Part shown: piece by piece, positions 45,405 through 52,922 of the stretch
How positions within the stretch are numbered: position 1 is the stretch's first letter
How the letters are laid out: each line of letters begins with the position of its first letter
NCBI RefSeq assembly: GCF_001939045.1
Contig: NZ_MKIM01000018.1
Location: forward strand, 29,731-93,730
DNA from: Rhizobium oryziradicis
GTDB taxonomy: Bacteria; Pseudomonadota; Alphaproteobacteria; Rhizobiales; Rhizobiaceae
Direction: 5' to 3'
Length of the DNA stretch: 64,000 nucleotides
Position numbers and translations under genes: made by a program
The notes under the pieces: generated by a model
Seen by the model: only the letters and a program-made list of their open reading frames with translations
What the model was told of the DNA's origin: nothing
The model's database searches: none

Positions 45405-45967
45405 AGTCTCCTTCGGCAGAAGGGGGCAATCAGCCGTTCATAGCCGAGCGGCAAAACGGCGGGCTGATCGGCAATTGAGACCACACCGCGATAGGCATAC
45501 ATGGCCGCCACATGCAGGCTTAATGCCCGGCGCAAGGTATCGGGTACCTCGGTTACGGTGCGGTAGCCTGCGGTAAAATCAATCTCGATGCCATTGATGG
45601 GACGCCCCGGCAGCGGTGGATTGCGCAGCCACAGCCGGGCTGGCCGCGCCTGCCCATCCAGCAGATGATCTTGAAGCGATGCCTGAACAGGCTGGCCGTT
45701 TTCATCGTAAACCGTGACAGTATCAATGGTTTGCACCGGAGTTTTCGCAAGCTGAATCACCTCGCTGTCTGGCCAGTCATCCAGGTAAAGCCGCAATGTC
45801 TGCGTCATCAGGCAAAGGCCGGTCTCGGCTTCCAGATGTTGGCGCGCAGTAGTGATCAGGCTGGCGAGAAGGTCGTCTTCGTCATTGGTATCGATTTTCA
45901 GCTGGGCTTTGACTTCAGTGAGCGTCAGCGGCTCCGCCGTTGGCGGCGTGAGGGTGGTCGTGGTCAT
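45401..45967 (-). CDS. GTA gp6-like head-tail connector protein
   Basis: A 188-residue connector of the HK97 gp6-like family. Helical segments TLTEVKAQLKIDTNDEDDLLASLITTARQHLEAETGLCL and the C-terminal PDTLRRALSLHVAAMYAYRG are characteristic. It forms a ring under the portal and receives the stopper. It overlaps gp7 by 4 bases. It is separated from the major capsid gene by 96 bases that contain a perfect 12-bp hairpin. Confidence 0.93.
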   Translation of the reverse strand: MTTTTLTPPTAEPLTLTEVKAQLKIDTNDEDDLLASLITTARQHLEAETGLCLMTQTLRLYLDDWPDSEVIQLAKTPVQTIDTVTVYDENGQPVQASLQDHLLDGQARPARLWLRNPPLPGRPINGIEIDFTAGYRTVTEVPDTLRRALSLHVAAMYAYRGVVSIADQPAVLPLGYERLIAPFCRRRL

Positions 45968-46000
45968 GGTGGTCTCCGGGAACGTTGGAGCGCGTGATTC

Positions 46001-46030
46001 ACCCCCTCTGCCTTGCCAGGCAGAGGGGGT
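46001..46030. terminator. Perfect 12-bp hairpin between capsid and gp6
   Basis: ACCCCCTCTGCC and GGCAGAGGGGGT are exact complements around the 6-base loop TTGCCA. The hairpin lies in the only sizeable gap (96 bases) between the capsid gene and gp6-gp8. It lacks a T-tract on the minus strand. It could lower read-through past the capsid gene, stabilise the capsid mRNA 3' end, or simply be another REP-like insertion. Confidence 0.55.
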
Positions 46031-46063
46031 ACCCCAGCGAATGCCTTAAATTATTGAAACAAA

Positions 46064-47308
46064 TTAATTGGCCGCAAACTTGATCAGCTTGATCGCTTCA
46101 AAATTCTGCACACCGCCGCCCACGCGTTTGGTGGTGTAAAACAGCACATAAGGCTTGGCCGAATAGGGGTCGCGCAGCACCCGCACGCCTGTGCGATCCA
46201 CCACCAGATAACCCGCCTTGAAATCGCCAAAAGCAATGGAAAAGGCGTTCGCGGCAATATCGGGCATGTCCTCGGCTTCCGCGATGGGAAAGCCCATCAG
46301 CGATGCCTGCTGGCCGGGGCCTGCTGGGGGTAGCCAGAGATAATTGCCATCCGCATCCTTGAACTTGCGGATTTCGCCCTGGGTTTTGCGGTTCATCACA
46401 AAGGTGCCGTTCTGGCGGTGAGCAGCCTTGAGCGCATAGACGGTATCCAGCAACACATCGGATGGACCGGAGCTGGCAAAGGCACCCGCCGCACCCGAGG
46501 CCTTATAGCCAAGACTGCCCCAGGCCCAAGCATTATCGGCAACCGTGTTATAGGCCAAAAAGCCCTTGGGCTTGTTGGTGCCATCGCCCAACACAAAGGC
46601 TGTGCCTTCCTGCTCGGCAAAGGCAATGTCCACCTCGCCGGCAATCCACGCTTCCACATCCACCGCCGCATCATCCAGCAGTGATTGCGTGGCGGCGGGC
46701 ATGGCGTAAAGTTCCATGGTGGGGAAGGACAGTTCGGTGAGTTGCGGCGTGTCGGTCTGTGGGCGGGCCGCCGTGTCCGCTACCCAGCCGGAGGCCATGC
46801 CTGCCGGGGCAAAGGGCTTTTTCAACACCGCCCCAGACACCTGCCGCACGGTGGCCAGGCCACGAATGGGCGAGATGGAGGCAAGGCGACGGCCAATTTC
46901 GCTATCGGTTTCATCCGGCACCAGATAGCCGCCATCGCTGGATGTGGCCATGGCCTTGGCTTCCAGATCCCGCAGTGCCGTCTCATCACCCCGGCGGATA
47001 TAGGCGTCAAAGGCGGCCTTACGCTCTGCCGTTTCAAGGCTCACGGCCCCGCCCCGGCCCAGAGCGGGTCGCAGCTTTTTCAGCGCCAGTTGGTCAATCA
47101 CGCGAGCCTGTTCATCCATGGCCTTGTTGATGCGCTCCACCTTGTCGCGGGTGATGACATCAGAGGTTAATTTCTGCTCGATTTCACCGAGACGTTGATC
47201 ATTGGCCTGTTTGAACTCGCTGAACGCCTCCATGAACTCGTCAAAGGCGGCGGTCATGGTTTCCGGGATTGCTTTGATTTCTGGTGCTGGATTTTCATGT
47301 GTGCTCAT
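46064..47308 (-). CDS. GTA gp5-like major capsid protein (HK97 fold)
   Basis: A 414-residue HK97-type capsid protein. The N-terminal delta/scaffold region (about residues 1-115) is highly charged and helical (FDEFMEAFSEFKQANDQRLGEIEQKL). The mature capsid domain starts around the KAMATSSDGGYLVPDE segment. Conserved elements include SFPTMELYAMPAATQSLLDDA, AFVLGDGTNKPKGFL and FVMNRKTQGEIRKFKD. The start at 47308 (MSTHENPAPE) has GAGG 9 bases upstream; the in-frame ORF to 47368 overlaps the protease gene and is rejected. Expected to be processed by the adjacent prohead protease. Confidence 0.96.
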   Translation of the reverse strand: MSTHENPAPEIKAIPETMTAAFDEFMEAFSEFKQANDQRLGEIEQKLTSDVITRDKVERINKAMDEQARVIDQLALKKLRPALGRGGAVSLETAERKAAFDAYIRRGDETALRDLEAKAMATSSDGGYLVPDETDSEIGRRLASISPIRGLATVRQVSGAVLKKPFAPAGMASGWVADTAARPQTDTPQLTELSFPTMELYAMPAATQSLLDDAAVDVEAWIAGEVDIAFAEQEGTAFVLGDGTNKPKGFLAYNTVADNAWAWGSLGYKASGAAGAFASSGPSDVLLDTVYALKAAHRQNGTFVMNRKTQGEIRKFKDADGNYLWLPPAGPGQQASLMGFPIAEAEDMPDIAANAFSIAFGDFKAGYLVVDRTGVRVLRDPYSAKPYVLFYTTKRVGGGVQNFEAIKLIKFAAN

Positions 47309-47312
47309 AGAC

Positions 47313-47888
47313 TTATCCTCTTTTGAAGTTTGCGGTTGCCATTGCCTTCGCTGCCCGGCGCATTGCACGGATCAGCTCGGTTTCCTTGTCGCGGTAAAAC
47401 CGCTGGTTTTTGACGTTTGAGACCCGCGCCGAGGGGGCCATGGGAAAGGTGACCACCGAGATTTCCCAGAGATCCGCCTCCAGAATGCGGCGAATGCCGG
47501 TCTTGCCCTCTTGCCGGGCCTTGACCGTTTGAAAGCCGATGGACAGGCCATCGAGTGCGCCGCTTTTCATCAGCGCCCGCACCTCTTCGGCGCGTTTGAC
47601 ACCGGGCGACAGACGGCCCTCAACATAAAGACCGCGCGCATCTTCCTTCAGCGTGGTCCACACGCCAATCGGTTGGCTGGGGTCGTGCTGGTAGAGCATA
47701 CGAATGCCCGCCGCCCCGCGTGTTGTCAGCGAATTGTGAAAGGCCCCCGGCTCGATCATGTCGCGGCCCAGATCGACCTCGCCGAACACGCTGGCATAGC
47801 CGCTGAACGTGCCATCACCGCCCATATCGGCCAGTGTCAGATCTGCAAATTTGCGCACAAGCCGTCCCGGCCCGCGGTAAGCGTGCAT
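47313..47888 (-). CDS. GTA gp4-like HK97 prohead protease
   Basis: A 191-residue serine protease of the HK97 prohead family (U35). Features are FSGYASVFGEVDLGRDMIEPGAF, the histidine in MLYQHDPSQPIGVW, and SGALDGLSIGFQT containing the catalytic serine. It matures the capsid by removing the delta domain. The start at 47888 (MHAYRGPGRLV) is preceded by AAGGAG; the longer ORF to 47978 runs into gp3.5 and has no such site. It ends 4 bases before the capsid start codon. Confidence 0.95.
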   Translation of the reverse strand: MHAYRGPGRLVRKFADLTLADMGGDGTFSGYASVFGEVDLGRDMIEPGAFHNSLTTRGAAGIRMLYQHDPSQPIGVWTTLKEDARGLYVEGRLSPGVKRAEEVRALMKSGALDGLSIGFQTVKARQEGKTGIRRILEADLWEISVVTFPMAPSARVSNVKNQRFYRDKETELIRAMRRAAKAMATANFKRG

Positions 47889-47914
47889 GACATTCTCCTT
47901 GATATTTGAGATAA

Positions 47915-48235
47915 TTAGAGGCCGCTCTTGGAGCCGTATTTGCCCGCCAGCCGCGACAGCGCGCCCAGCACCCACCAAGCCATCAGGCTGGCCATGGTGG
48001 CTCCGGCCAAGATGATCTCAGCGCCAGACAAGCCCTCGACAACATCCAGCTGGCGCGCCAGCCATTGGCCGGTGGGGGCTGCAAAAATCAGCCCGAAGGC
48101 AAGGCCGGTGAAAAACCGGCTGGCCGCTTCGCGCCGACTGTGCGGCAAAAGATAAATCAGCGAGATGGCAGCCCCCGCCACGGCCCCGCAAACCCGCGCC
48201 CCCCACAAAGGTGCTTCGGGGGTGAAGTCACTCAT
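47915..48235 (-). CDS. GTA gp3.5-like membrane protein (DUF6107)
   Basis: A 106-residue hydrophobic protein at the position of GTA gp3.5 between portal and protease. It has three or four predicted transmembrane segments (for example VCGAVAGAAISLIYLL and IILAGATMASLMAWWVLGAL) and a basic linker (HSRREAASRF). The family is annotated as DUF6107 in rhizobia. Its role in GTA production is unknown. It is followed 26 bases later by the protease gene and preceded by a 214-base gap that holds a palindromic repeat. Confidence 0.85.
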   Translation of the reverse strand: MSDFTPEAPLWGARVCGAVAGAAISLIYLLPHSRREAASRFFTGLAFGLIFAAPTGQWLARQLDVVEGLSGAEIILAGATMASLMAWWVLGALSRLAGKYGSKSGL

Positions 48236-48303
48236 TTTATTAACCTTTTCTCGCTATGATTGCTGAAGATGCAATTTGCAATTGTTCTGAAATGCACGGA
48301 ATG

Positions 48304-48349
48304 TGAATCAAATGAATCCCTTGAGAGCGAATGCTCGCAGAGTGATTCA
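48304..48349. repeat. Palindromic repeat between portal and gp3.5
   Basis: TGAATCA (48304-48310) and TGATTCA (48343-48349) are inverted 7-base arms around a region with a second small hairpin, GAGC-GAAT-GCTC (48325-48336). It occupies a 214-base gap between portal and gp3.5 with no recognisable gene. The style is that of rhizobial intergenic repeats. Confidence 0.5.
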
Positions 48350-48449
48350 ATAGGTTGATGTTTTGGGTGAAGGACTTGAGAAATTGAGTCAGGTGGTGGT
48401 GGATGTGTTTGGCATCGATGTGTGCCGCTCACCCCCTCGTAAAATGCCC

Positions 48450-49637
48450 CTACCCCACCCCATAGCCCACAGCCTGCCGCTTTTCCTCATCACTGAGAAA
48501 GCTCGCCGCCCCCACCCGCGCCCACAGCGCATCGCGCTCCGACGACAGGCCTTCCACCTGATCGAGATCCGGCCGCAATTCCAGCGCCTCGCCAAAAGCA
48601 TCCGCCAAAAAGCCCGACAGGCTGGCAGCCGTGCGGCGCAACAGCGGCAGCACGGTGAGGCGATAGAGCGCCCGGTTGGCCTCCTGATAATTGGCATAGG
48701 TATTGTCGCCGGGAATGCCGAGCAGCATGGGCGGTACGCCGAGCGAGAGGGCAATGTCGCGCGCAGCCCCGTTTCTCGCATCGACAAAATCCATATCGCG
48801 CGGCGTCAGGCTCATGGCTTTCCAATCCAGCCCGCCTTCCAGCAACATCGGGCGGCCTGCTTGCATGGGACCGGAATAGCCCTGTTCCAGCTCTTCTTTC
48901 AGCCGCTCATATTGCTCGGGCGGCAGGTTGCCGCCCTCTTTGGGCTGGTAGACCAAGGCGCCGGAAGGACGGGCTGAATTGTCCAAAAGCGCCTTGTTCC
49001 AGCTGGCTGCTGCATTGTGCAGATCGAGTGCGGCATGGGCAGACGCCAGCGGCGCATAGCCAATATTATCATCGAGCGGATGGAACAGCCTGAAATGCAG
49101 GATCGGTAATGGTTCACCATCGGCTGGAATGCGCTGGCTGGTGCCATTGGCGCGATAATCATAGGCAACCGGCCAGCCATCCGGCCCTTCCACTACGCTC
49201 ACCCGATCTGGCCGCAGCAGATGCAGTTCCATCAACCGCCCGCCCAGCCACAGGGGCCGAAGGTACGCATTGCCCGACAACAACAGATGCCCATAGAGCA
49301 TTTCCAGAAAATCCACCCCGGTTGCGCGGGCATTGGGTTTAGTCAACAGGGCAAGCGCCGGATGGGTGCTCAGTTCCCGATCACCATCATAGGCCAGAAG
49401 CGGCACAGCCGCCGCCGCTTCAGTCACCAACCGCACGGCCCGGTGCGCCACCGGATTGCCCATAAACCCGCCGCGCGACAACGCCGCATAAGACCGGCCC
49501 ATGCCGGACCCTGTGACACCCGACATCAGCATGGCCAAACCACCACGCGACGGCTTGGTGCCTTTGCTCTGCGGGAGCGCAGCATCGGCCCGCCTGAGGC
49601 CTGAAAAAGCACGCGGCAGACGAAAAGAAGACAGCAT
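48450..49637 (-). CDS. GTA gp3-like portal protein
   Basis: A 395-residue HK97-family portal protein through which DNA enters the head. Conserved features are NPVAHRAVRLVTEAAAAVPLLAYDG, EMLYGHLLLSGNAYLRPLWL, the SLTPRDMDFVDARN element and ALSLGVPPMLLGIPGDNTYANYQEANRA, which is the strongest portal signature. The start at 49637 (MLSSFRLPRAF) has AGGAG upstream. The C-terminus (DEEKRQAVGYGVG) is typical. The gene is separated from the terminase gene by an endolysin-like gene and a small ORF, which is not the standard GTA order. Confidence 0.95.
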   Translation of the reverse strand: MLSSFRLPRAFSGLRRADAALPQSKGTKPSRGGLAMLMSGVTGSGMGRSYAALSRGGFMGNPVAHRAVRLVTEAAAAVPLLAYDGDRELSTHPALALLTKPNARATGVDFLEMLYGHLLLSGNAYLRPLWLGGRLMELHLLRPDRVSVVEGPDGWPVAYDYRANGTSQRIPADGEPLPILHFRLFHPLDDNIGYAPLASAHAALDLHNAAASWNKALLDNSARPSGALVYQPKEGGNLPPEQYERLKEELEQGYSGPMQAGRPMLLEGGLDWKAMSLTPRDMDFVDARNGAARDIALSLGVPPMLLGIPGDNTYANYQEANRALYRLTVLPLLRRTAASLSGFLADAFGEALELRPDLDQVEGLSSERDALWARVGAASFLSDEEKRQAVGYGVG

Positions 49638-49682
49638 GATGTTCTCCTGAAAATGATAGTCTTGAAGCAATAATGGCAAGGC

Positions 49683-50297
49683 TTACGCCTGCAACGCCGC
49701 CAAAATTACCTTGGCATGTCCGGCCACTACGTCAGCGCGGTCCAGCCCATTGACGATGCGTCGGGCATTTTGCCAATCAGCGCGCTCGCCTTGAAAATAG
49801 TGGCCAAGCTTGCGGCCTGAAAACAGGCCATCGCGCATGCCCACCACCAGAATATCGGCAGAGATAGCAAGCTCCATGGCCTGCGCCGGATCGGTGATCA
49901 GGTCTATCCCCAGCGCATCGCTCATCACCTGATAATTGCGCTTGAAGGTCAGCTGCACAAAGCCGCGACCAAACCAGCTTTTGCCGTCTGCATCCTTGCG
50001 CCAATAGGGTTTGCTCACCTGCGGCAAACGTCCGGCCTGAAACGCATGGTCCAGCCGCGCAATGGCCTGATCATCGCTTGCCGCCAAGGTTTCGCGCACC
50101 GGCGTTAATCGCCCCGCCGTTTCATGGAAAGCCGTGGCCAGCACATAAGCCAATTGCTGTTTGTCGTCGGTGTTGCCCAGCTTGTTCCAGCTGGCCACAA
50201 TGGCATTGATGCCATCCACCTGGGCTTGGCTGATCTTGCCGCCCAGAAGCGTGCGGCGAAGATGGTTGAAAAAGTCCTGCTGTATCGTTGCATTCAT
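49683..50297 (-). CDS. GH19-type endolysin embedded in the GTA cluster
   Basis: A 204-residue protein of the chitinase class I/lysozyme-like fold (glycoside hydrolase family 19) used by many phages as endolysin. The catalytic-region glutamate is E59 in YVLATAFHETAGRLTPVRE; E69 may be the second acid. The conserved KSWFGRGFVQLTFKRNYQ is present, as is LGIDLITDPAQAME. No signal peptide is seen, so release to the periplasm would need a holin; the candidate is the small membrane protein at 33.8 kb. It lies between terminase and portal genes on the same strand, 45 bases upstream of the portal start. An alternative start is 50315. Confidence 0.88.
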   Translation of the reverse strand: MNATIQQDFFNHLRRTLLGGKISQAQVDGINAIVASWNKLGNTDDKQQLAYVLATAFHETAGRLTPVRETLAASDDQAIARLDHAFQAGRLPQVSKPYWRKDADGKSWFGRGFVQLTFKRNYQVMSDALGIDLITDPAQAMELAISADILVVGMRDGLFSGRKLGHYFQGERADWQNARRIVNGLDRADVVAGHAKVILAALQA

Positions 50298-50532
50298 AAA
50301 CACATCGCTCTTCATATATGAGGGGGAGTGAGGCGCGCTTGCTGTCGCAAAACTGAAATGAACCCGAAAAAAACTTGGAATTTAAATCGGTTAAACAAAA
50401 TTCAATCGTTTAACGAAGCCAAGGTCGATATTTACAAAAGTTTAAGCCTGTGGAACTTATCGGCGCGACGCCAGTTATAGGCAGCGCAACAGATAACCTT
50501 GCCATGATGGCAATGATGACAGGAGACGTGAG

Positions 50533-50676
50533 ATGGACGCCAAGAGCAGCACCCACATCAGCAATGTGATCGTAGAAGCCAAGAAGACCATTCCGAGCCA
50601 TATCGTTGAGCGCCTTGAATCCGAATGGCGGCAGATGCGCCAACCGGCACCTCAGCCCGCTCAGGCTTCCAAATAA
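50533..50676 (+). CDS. 47-aa ORF antisense to the GTA operon, between terminase and endolysin
   Basis: An ATG at 50533 with AGGAGAC 7 bases upstream opens a 47-codon frame: MDAKSSTHISNVIVEAKKTIPSHI, then VERLESEWRQMRQPAPQPAQ and ASK. It is charged, mostly helical and soluble, with a Pro/Gln-rich tail. It is the only plus-strand gene candidate between 44.5 and 53 kb. The good ribosome binding site and normal codon use support translation. No family is recognised; a regulator, anti-holin-like or structural role cannot be told apart. Confidence 0.55.
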   Translation: MDAKSSTHISNVIVEAKKTIPSHIVERLESEWRQMRQPAPQPAQASK

Positions 50677-50739
50677 TCAGGCTGGCAAGGATTTTAGGGC
50701 GTTTTCTGCAAATGCCCGGCCATCGCAAATACCCGGCCA

Positions 50740-52239
50740 TCAAAGTGTGCGAATGCGCGGCTCACCAGTGCCTTCCAAAAGCAAGGCCGTGAGCGCCCAG
50801 ACCAGGGCATCCAGCCGGTCGGGTGAGCGGCCACTGGACAGGCCATCCGGGCCAAAGTCGCACATTTGATCTTCGAGATCGCTCATGCGGGCCGCGTGTA
50901 AAACGCGGCCCTGCTCATACAAAGCCGCCACCGGTTCGGCCCGCAAAAACTTGCCGCGCGTGGCCCGCACCATGCGAATGGGCAGATTGGCATCCACGCT
51001 TTTCAACAGTGCCCCCACCATTTCGCCGCCCTGATTGACCTCGGCCACAATGCGATCTGCCTCAAACCGTCGATAGGCCCGCACCACCGCTGTCGCCCAG
51101 CCAGCAGGGCTTTCACCCGTCACCGAGCAATCGGCCAGCACCACGGCACGCCCCACGCGGTCTAGCCCCGCCACCACAATGCCGCAGACAGAATGCGCGC
51201 CCGCACCGGACGGCGGATCAACTCCGATGACAATGCGACCCAGCGGTTCTTTTTGCCGCACGGTCAGCGCCTCCAACTGATCGCGCCGCCAAAGCGCATC
51301 GTCGCGATCCTCGATCAGCTCGCCATCCAGCTCTTGCCGCCCTAGCCGCGTGCCGCCATAGCGCACTTGCAACGCCTCGATAAAACCGGGGGCCAGATTG
51401 CCGGCATTGCCAAAGGTGGAGAGCTTTGACAATCGCGTGCCGGGATCACTCAACAGGCGTTTCAAAATCGGCACCGGGCGCGGCGTGGTGGTGATCACCT
51501 GCCGGATATCGGTGCCCAATCGGAGCGCAAATTGCAACATGTCATAGGTTTCTTCAGCGTGTTTCCATTTGGCAATCTCATCGCACCAGGCATAGTGAAA
51601 TTGTGGTCCGCGCAGGCTTTCCGGGTCTTCCGAGGAAAACATTTGCGCAACGGCACCATTGGGCCACACCAGCCTGCGCCGCGAAATCTCCACCTCTGGC
51701 CGCTTATGGCGGGCAATGCGGGCAATGCCCGAAAGCCCATCCACCATCACCTCACGGGCATCGCCCAGAGTTTCGGCCACCAGCGCAATGCGCAAATCCG
51801 ATTTCTCACCGCGTGAGGCAATGGCGTGAATCCACTCTGCCCCGGCCCGCGTTTTGCCAGAGCCGCGCCCGCCCATCAGCAACCAATTACGCCACGCCCC
51901 GTCTGGCGGGGCCTGTAGCGGATGGCGCAGCAGCGCCCAGCTTTGCGCCAGCCGACGCAGGGCGGTCAGTTCCAGCGCATCGAAAACATCCATGGCCGCC
52001 GCCGGGGCATGAGATGCAACCTCTATCGCCTCTGGCCGCACGCCAATGTGCTGCACCAGATCGGCCCCGACATCGCGTATCGCCAGCACCGTCTGGCGCA
52101 AGTTTTCAATCTCGCTGCGCAGCCCCTGCAAACTTGCGCCGCCCTCTTGTACACGTGCCAAAAGGGCCGAGGGAGCCGTGCCCGAATTCAGGTTTTTTCG
52201 TTTTCCGCTCACACCATCCCCCTTCGCTTCATCGTGCAA
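50740..52239 (-). CDS. GTA gp2-like large terminase (TerL)
   Basis: A 499-residue DNA-packaging motor. The ATPase domain has Walker A GGRGSGKT (residues 123-130), followed by AEWIHAIASRGEKSDLRIALVAET and Walker B at FHYAWCDEIAKWKH with the catalytic glutamate, then VITTTPRPVPILKRLL. The nuclease domain begins at IVIGVDPPSGAGAHSVCGIV with the first metal-binding Asp. About 90 N-terminal residues precede the packaging core, with a helical segment (LRSEIENLRQTVLAIRD) that might bind the small subunit. In GTAs this enzyme packages host DNA by a headful mechanism. It lies 6 bases downstream of the TerS-like gene. Confidence 0.95.
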   Translation of the reverse strand: MHDEAKGDGVSGKRKNLNSGTAPSALLARVQEGGASLQGLRSEIENLRQTVLAIRDVGADLVQHIGVRPEAIEVASHAPAAAMDVFDALELTALRRLAQSWALLRHPLQAPPDGAWRNWLLMGGRGSGKTRAGAEWIHAIASRGEKSDLRIALVAETLGDAREVMVDGLSGIARIARHKRPEVEISRRRLVWPNGAVAQMFSSEDPESLRGPQFHYAWCDEIAKWKHAEETYDMLQFALRLGTDIRQVITTTPRPVPILKRLLSDPGTRLSKLSTFGNAGNLAPGFIEALQVRYGGTRLGRQELDGELIEDRDDALWRRDQLEALTVRQKEPLGRIVIGVDPPSGAGAHSVCGIVVAGLDRVGRAVVLADCSVTGESPAGWATAVVRAYRRFEADRIVAEVNQGGEMVGALLKSVDANLPIRMVRATRGKFLRAEPVAALYEQGRVLHAARMSDLEDQMCDFGPDGLSSGRSPDRLDALVWALTALLLEGTGEPRIRTL

Positions 52240-52245
52240 CGCAGA

Positions 52246-52740
52246 TCACGAGGGCGGCGGATCGCAGCCCGCCGTCTGTGCCGCGCGCGTCCACTCCGCC
52301 AACAGCATTTGCGCTTTGGCATCTGCCTGCTGATCCACCAGCGCCAGCAGCCGGGACTGTGCCCGCTCCAGGGTTTCATGGTCGCCCTCTGCCCGCTCCT
52401 CCTCCGCTTCACGGTCGCGCATCAACTGGCGCTGCAGTGCATCGACTTTCTCAAGTGTGCGCACAATCACCGACATGGCGTCCGAGGCGGCCTTCAAATC
52501 GGCCCGTGCCAGCTTGACTGCTGCATCATCATCGCCGCGCATCAGGGCTTCTGCCCCCTCGCGCAACAATCGAAACTGCTCAAACTGGGCGCGCATTTCC
52601 TGCGTCAGATCGTTCAAGAGTGCTGCGAAATGGGCGTTCAGGCGGGCCAGATCAGCGGATTTGATTTCCAGTCCCTCAACAGCACCGTGCAAAGCGGGTG
52701 TCGGCCAAAAGCCAAACAGGGAAAGATCAACCGGGTTCAT
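52246..52740 (-). CDS. Coiled-coil protein upstream of TerL, candidate GTA gp1/TerS
   Basis: A 164-residue, strongly helical protein with long heptad-like stretches (ADLARLNAHFAALLNDLTQEMRAQFEQFR; REAEEERAEGDHETLERAQSRLL). It lies directly upstream of the terminase gene with a 6-base gap, the place of orfg1 in RcGTA. RcGTA gp1 is now regarded as the small terminase. Sequence similarity to it is not obvious to me, so the TerS role is inferred from position, size and coiled-coil content. The start is preceded by GAGGAGG, inside a leader that begins just after an intrinsic terminator. Confidence 0.7.
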   Translation of the reverse strand: MNPVDLSLFGFWPTPALHGAVEGLEIKSADLARLNAHFAALLNDLTQEMRAQFEQFRLLREGAEALMRGDDDAAVKLARADLKAASDAMSVIVRTLEKVDALQRQLMRDREAEEERAEGDHETLERAQSRLLALVDQQADAKAQMLLAEWTRAAQTAGCDPPPS

Positions 52741-52763
52741 GCCCCAACCTCCTCAACGAAGAC

Positions 52764-52855
52764 ATAAAAAAAGGCCCACAAAGTGGACCTTTCAAAACTG
52801 TCATTGTGTCCGTCATCTGCTGCAAACTTGCCGTTTGCCGCAGTTTTCCGACTGT
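52764..52855 (-). ncRNA. Structured leader or small RNA upstream of the GTA cluster
   Basis: On the minus strand, a transcript starting near 52855 would contain a hairpin CTGCGGCAAAC-GGCAA-GTTTGCAGCAG (52817-52843, one mismatch). An outer pairing AAAACTG/CAGTTTT (52841-52847 with 52794-52800) shares bases with that hairpin. An intrinsic terminator follows: AAAGGTCCAC-TTT-GTGGGCCTTT, then a T-run ending near 52764. The first GTA gene starts 24 bases after the T-run. The element may be an independent sRNA of about 90 nt or a transcription attenuator for the GTA operon. Both readings are inferences from structure; no known Rfam family was recognised. Confidence 0.55.
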
Positions 52856-52861
52856 ATAGAA

Positions 52862-52890
52862 ACTCTATCAAACCACCGTGACGCCGTCAA
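52862..52890 (-). promoter_or_regulatory. Sigma-70-like promoter upstream of the structured leader
   Basis: On the minus strand TTGACG (52885-52890) and TAGAGT (52862-52867) are separated by exactly 17 bases. They lie just downstream of the terminator of the AhpD-like gene and 7 bases before the proposed start of the structured RNA. The -35 box is near-consensus and the -10 box matches at four of six positions. Confidence 0.55.
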
Positions 52891-52902
52891 GGACTTTTTT
52901 CC

Positions 52903-52921
52903 TAAAAAGGAATATTTCCTT
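52903..52921 (-). terminator. Terminator of the AhpD-like gene
   Basis: AAGGAA-TAT-TTCCTT is a perfect 6-bp hairpin directly after the stop codon region of the AhpD-like gene. On the minus strand it is followed by TTTT. The stem is AT-rich and short but well placed. Confidence 0.5.
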
Positions 52922-52922
52922 A

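Noticed and set aside
48304..48349. Considered as a missing small GTA gene between portal and gp3.5
   Set aside because: No frame with start, ribosome binding site and family similarity was found. The segment is a palindromic repeat.
33768..52740. Interpretation as an intact temperate prophage
   Set aside because: No integrase, repressor, replication genes or att-like direct repeats were seen, and the gene order is that of GTA clusters.
51603..52767. Two long plus-strand ORFs opposite the terminase and TerS-like genes
   Set aside because: Pro/Arg/His-rich shadow translations; the terminase motifs prove the minus-strand frame.
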